Positions 34,551 to 36,319 of a DNA stretch of 36,319 nt are shown piece by piece. The notes below the pieces were generated by a model that saw nothing but the letters and a program-made list of their open reading frames with translations, was not told the DNA's origin and searched no databases. The DNA is from Comamonadaceae bacterium. Lineage in GTDB: Bacteria; Pseudomonadota; Gammaproteobacteria; Burkholderiales; Burkholderiaceae_C. Numbering within the stretch: the first letter of the stretch is position 1; each line of letters starts with the position of its first letter. Location of the stretch: NCBI GenBank assembly GCA_947450895.1, contig CANFWT010000023.1, positions 1 to 36,319 on the forward strand, read 5' to 3'. A program made the position numbers and the translations under genes.

Positions 34551-36319
34551 ATGAAATCAGCCTTTAAACCCGCGAGCCTCAAGCTACTCGCAGCACTTTC
34601 TTTATGCGGTCTATCGGCCGCAGCAATGGCGCAGACCGCGTACACCTTCCCGCCCCAGGGCGCACCCGGCGCCATCATGACGTTCAAAAGCGGGCCACTG
34701 CCCGCGGGAACCCCTGGCAACGCTGCCGCACTGATGCAGGCAGTCAACGCGGCGATCAATACACCGGCAGCAGGCTACGGCTCCGCAGTGATCACCAACT
34801 CCGCCAGTGTCCAAAACCAGGCGCTTGTGCCCAACGGCAGTTCGGCCAATATTGCCGAGGTGTCGACCTTTGCCTTTGGACTGGCCCAGCCCACCACCAT
34901 CCAGTTTCGCGCCGGGTTGGACACTGGCACCGCCAGCAGTTTGGTGATTGATGGAGTCCCTGCGACCTTTGTGACGGCCAACCAGTGGTGGGACGGCAAC
35001 TGGAACAATGCAGGCGGCGTGTCCATGACCCAGCCAATCACATTGCCCGCGGGCAACCACACCTTCCAGGTGTTTGGTTTGGAGCCCTGCTGCAGCGGCG
35101 CACAAAGCTTTCAGTACATGATCGCTGGTGGACAGTGGACTAACTTCTCAGCCAACGATCCAAAACTGGCCGTGCTACCGGCAGGCACCGGTGGCGAAAG
35201 CATCAGCACCGCGAACGACGCGGTCTACCGCACCAAACCCACCTTCCGTCTAAACCCCACGCCCCAAGGCGGCTACCAGACTTTGCAGTTCAAGGTGAAA
35301 GCATCCAACGACGCACACGTGCGCCTGGGTTGTGACGACAACAATTTCTATGAAATCGTCATGAGCGGCTGGGGCAACACCCAGTCCGTGATCCGCCGCG
35401 GCTCGCAGCAGGCCAACCAGGTCACCGTGGCCACGGGAAACATGCTCAGTGGCACGGAGGCCCGCGACTTCTGGGTTTCGACCGACATGCCAGCAGGCAC
35501 CATCCGCGTAGGACGGGGCACCGACCTGACCCAGGGTGAATTCATGAAGTGGACCGACACCGGCACCACGCACTTCCCTTGGGCCGGCGCAAACCAACCC
35601 TTGTGCTTTAGCGTGATGACCGGCTGGGGTGCGACGGGTGAATGGAGCGCCATTCGCGCGGCTGGGTCCAAGCCTACCGTGTTCGTGCCGCAAGCAGCAC
35701 CCAATGTTGCCCTTGGCAAGCCTACCTTCCAAACCTCCACCGGTTGGGGTGGAACGTCCAACCTGGCCGTAGACGGCAAAGCGGACTCCAACTGGGGTGC
35801 TGGCGGCGTGCACATGAGCCACACCATGAACGCCAAGGTCGAGTACTGGGAAGTGAACCTGCTGGGCGCGTTTGCCATCTCCAATATCAAAATTGGCGGC
35901 CGGACCGACTGCTGTGCAGGACGCATCCTGGGCGCAACCCTGCAAGTGTTCAATGGGTCAGAGGTGGTGTACTCCAAGGTCATCGACCAAAAGGACTTTG
36001 CATCCAACCCCAACATGGTCTTCCCTGTGCCCGCTGGCACCGTGGGTAACTATGTACGCGTGGTCAACAAGCCAGGCGAATACCTGACCTTGGCTGAAGT
36101 CATGGTTGAAGGCGCACCTGCAGCAGGCAACGCGGCCACCACGCCTCCTCCCGCACCTGGCGCCGGCAAAGGCGCGCCCAACCTTGCATTTGGCAAACCC
36201 ACCTTCCAAACCTCTACCGGTTGGGGCGGAAGCTCTGACATGGCCGTGGACGGCAAAGATGACCCGAACTGGGGCGCTGGCGGCGTGCACATGAGCCACA
36301 CCATGAATGCCAAAGTCGA
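34551..36319 (+). CDS. Secreted F-type (fucose-binding) lectin with Methyltransf_FA domain, 3' end outside window
   Basis: The frame is open from ATG 34551 to the window end (589 codons seen), starting 10 nt after the previous stop. It has a signal peptide (MKSAFKPASLKLLAALSLCG, cut after AMAQ or nearby). Residues about 25-205 are the same module as the previous protein. Residues about 241-335 match the Methyltransf_FA carbohydrate-associated domain (FKVKASNDAHVRL, NFYEIVMSGWGNTQSVIRR). From residue 385 follows an F-type lectin domain (NVALGKPTFQTS) with the complete H424-X26-R451-T-D453-CCAG-R458 motif. A second copy starts at residue 544 after a Pro/Gly/Ala linker and is cut by the window. 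The domain binds L-fucose or related sugars outside the cell. Confidence 0.92.
   Translation, partial: MKSAFKPASLKLLAALSLCGLSAAAMAQTAYTFPPQGAPGAIMTFKSGPLPAGTPGNAAALMQAVNAAINTPAAGYGSAVITNSASVQNQALVPNGSSANIAEVSTFAFGLAQPTTIQFRAGLDTGTASSLVIDGVPATFVTANQWWDGNWNNAGGVSMTQPITLPAGNHTFQVFGLEPCCSGAQSFQYMIAGGQWTNFSANDPKLAVLPAGTGGESISTANDAVYRTKPTFRLNPTPQGGYQTLQFKVKASNDAHVRLGCDDNNFYEIVMSGWGNTQSVIRRGSQQANQVTVATGNMLSGTEARDFWVSTDMPAGTIRVGRGTDLTQGEFMKWTDTGTTHFPWAGANQPLCFSVMTGWGATGEWSAIRAAGSKPTVFVPQAAPNVALGKPTFQTSTGWGGTSNLAVDGKADSNWGAGGVHMSHTMNAKVEYWEVNLLGAFAISNIKIGGRTDCCAGRILGATLQVFNGSEVVYSKVIDQKDFASNPNMVFPVPAGTVGNYVRVVNKPGEYLTLAEVMVEGAPAAGNAATTPPPAPGAGKGAPNLAFGKPTFQTSTGWGGSSDMAVDGKDDPNWGAGGVHMSHTMNAKV
35703..36319 (+). 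repeat. Tandem F-type lectin domain repeat, 477-nt period
   Basis: The domain start at 35703 recurs at 36180, exactly 477 nt (159 codons) later. Over about 120 bases the two are largely identical in nucleotides. The stretch encoding WGAGGVHMSHTMNAKV differs at only a few synonymous sites, indicating recent duplication or conversion. More copies may follow beyond the window. Confidence 0.88.

Overview
The window looks like a chromosomal segment of a GC-rich betaproteobacterium, most likely Burkholderiales/Comamonadaceae (Rhodoferax- or Polaromonas-like). The placement rests on codon and base composition, the mltG-tmk-holB-pilZ-tatD gene order and the style of the guanidine/urea-carboxylase operon. 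I inferred it by reading, not by a database search.

Layout. (1) 1-3441 is the 3' part of a large secreted FG-GAP/RTX-like repeat protein. It is followed at once by a TPR plus SPINDLY-type protein O-GlcNAc transferase (3468-5738). (2) 5761-6695 holds the decayed tail of a MOSC-domain gene and a BrnT/BrnA toxin-antitoxin pair whose promoter sits so close to the toxin start that the mRNA may be leaderless. (3) 6706-9587 (minus strand) is a four-gene operon: a minimal J-domain protein and three proteins I do not recognise, two of them with strongly acidic tails. (4) 9708-11722 has a small orphan gene, a remnant resembling the N-terminus of a B12-dependent ribonucleotide reductase, and a nitronate-monooxygenase-like flavoprotein. 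(5) 11987-16571 is the housekeeping operon mltG-tmk-holB-pilZ-tatD with an exported ankyrin protein at its end.

(6) 16660-27008 is a complete guanidine-nitrogen utilisation locus in two transcription units. Each begins with a near-consensus sigma-54 promoter (-24/-12) followed within about 65 nt by a guanidine-I (ykkC) riboswitch. Unit 1 encodes an ABC permease and ATPase, the two carboxyguanidine deiminase subunits (formerly urea-carboxylase-associated proteins 2 and 1), the biotin-dependent guanidine/urea carboxylase and allophanate hydrolase. Unit 2 encodes the solute-binding protein. Together they would import guanidine, carboxylate it, deiminate it to allophanate and hydrolyse that to ammonia and CO2. 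One deiminase subunit carries an in-frame triplicate 27-nt palindromic repeat.

(7) Directly behind a perfect intrinsic terminator, and with only 20 nt before the first start codon, lies a tightly overlapping eight-gene cluster (27111-33560): membrane di-iron desaturase/hydroxylase, two SDR oxidoreductases, a DMT transporter, a creatininase homologue with an altered active-site position, an isochorismatase-fold amidohydrolase, a metallo-beta-lactamase-fold hydrolase and an unknown protein. I recognise no described pathway with this set. Its position suggests conversion of a substituted guanidine, creatinine-like or biuret-like compound into substrates of the guanidine/allophanate route. This is the best candidate in the window for an undescribed system.

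(8) 33561-36319: after an AT-rich regulatory gap come two tandem paralogous secreted proteins. The second, running off the window, fuses the shared N-terminal module to a farnesoic-acid-methyltransferase-like (Methyltransf_FA) domain and at least two F-type (fucose-binding) lectin domains. The first lectin domain has the full fucose-binding motif with vicinal cysteines.
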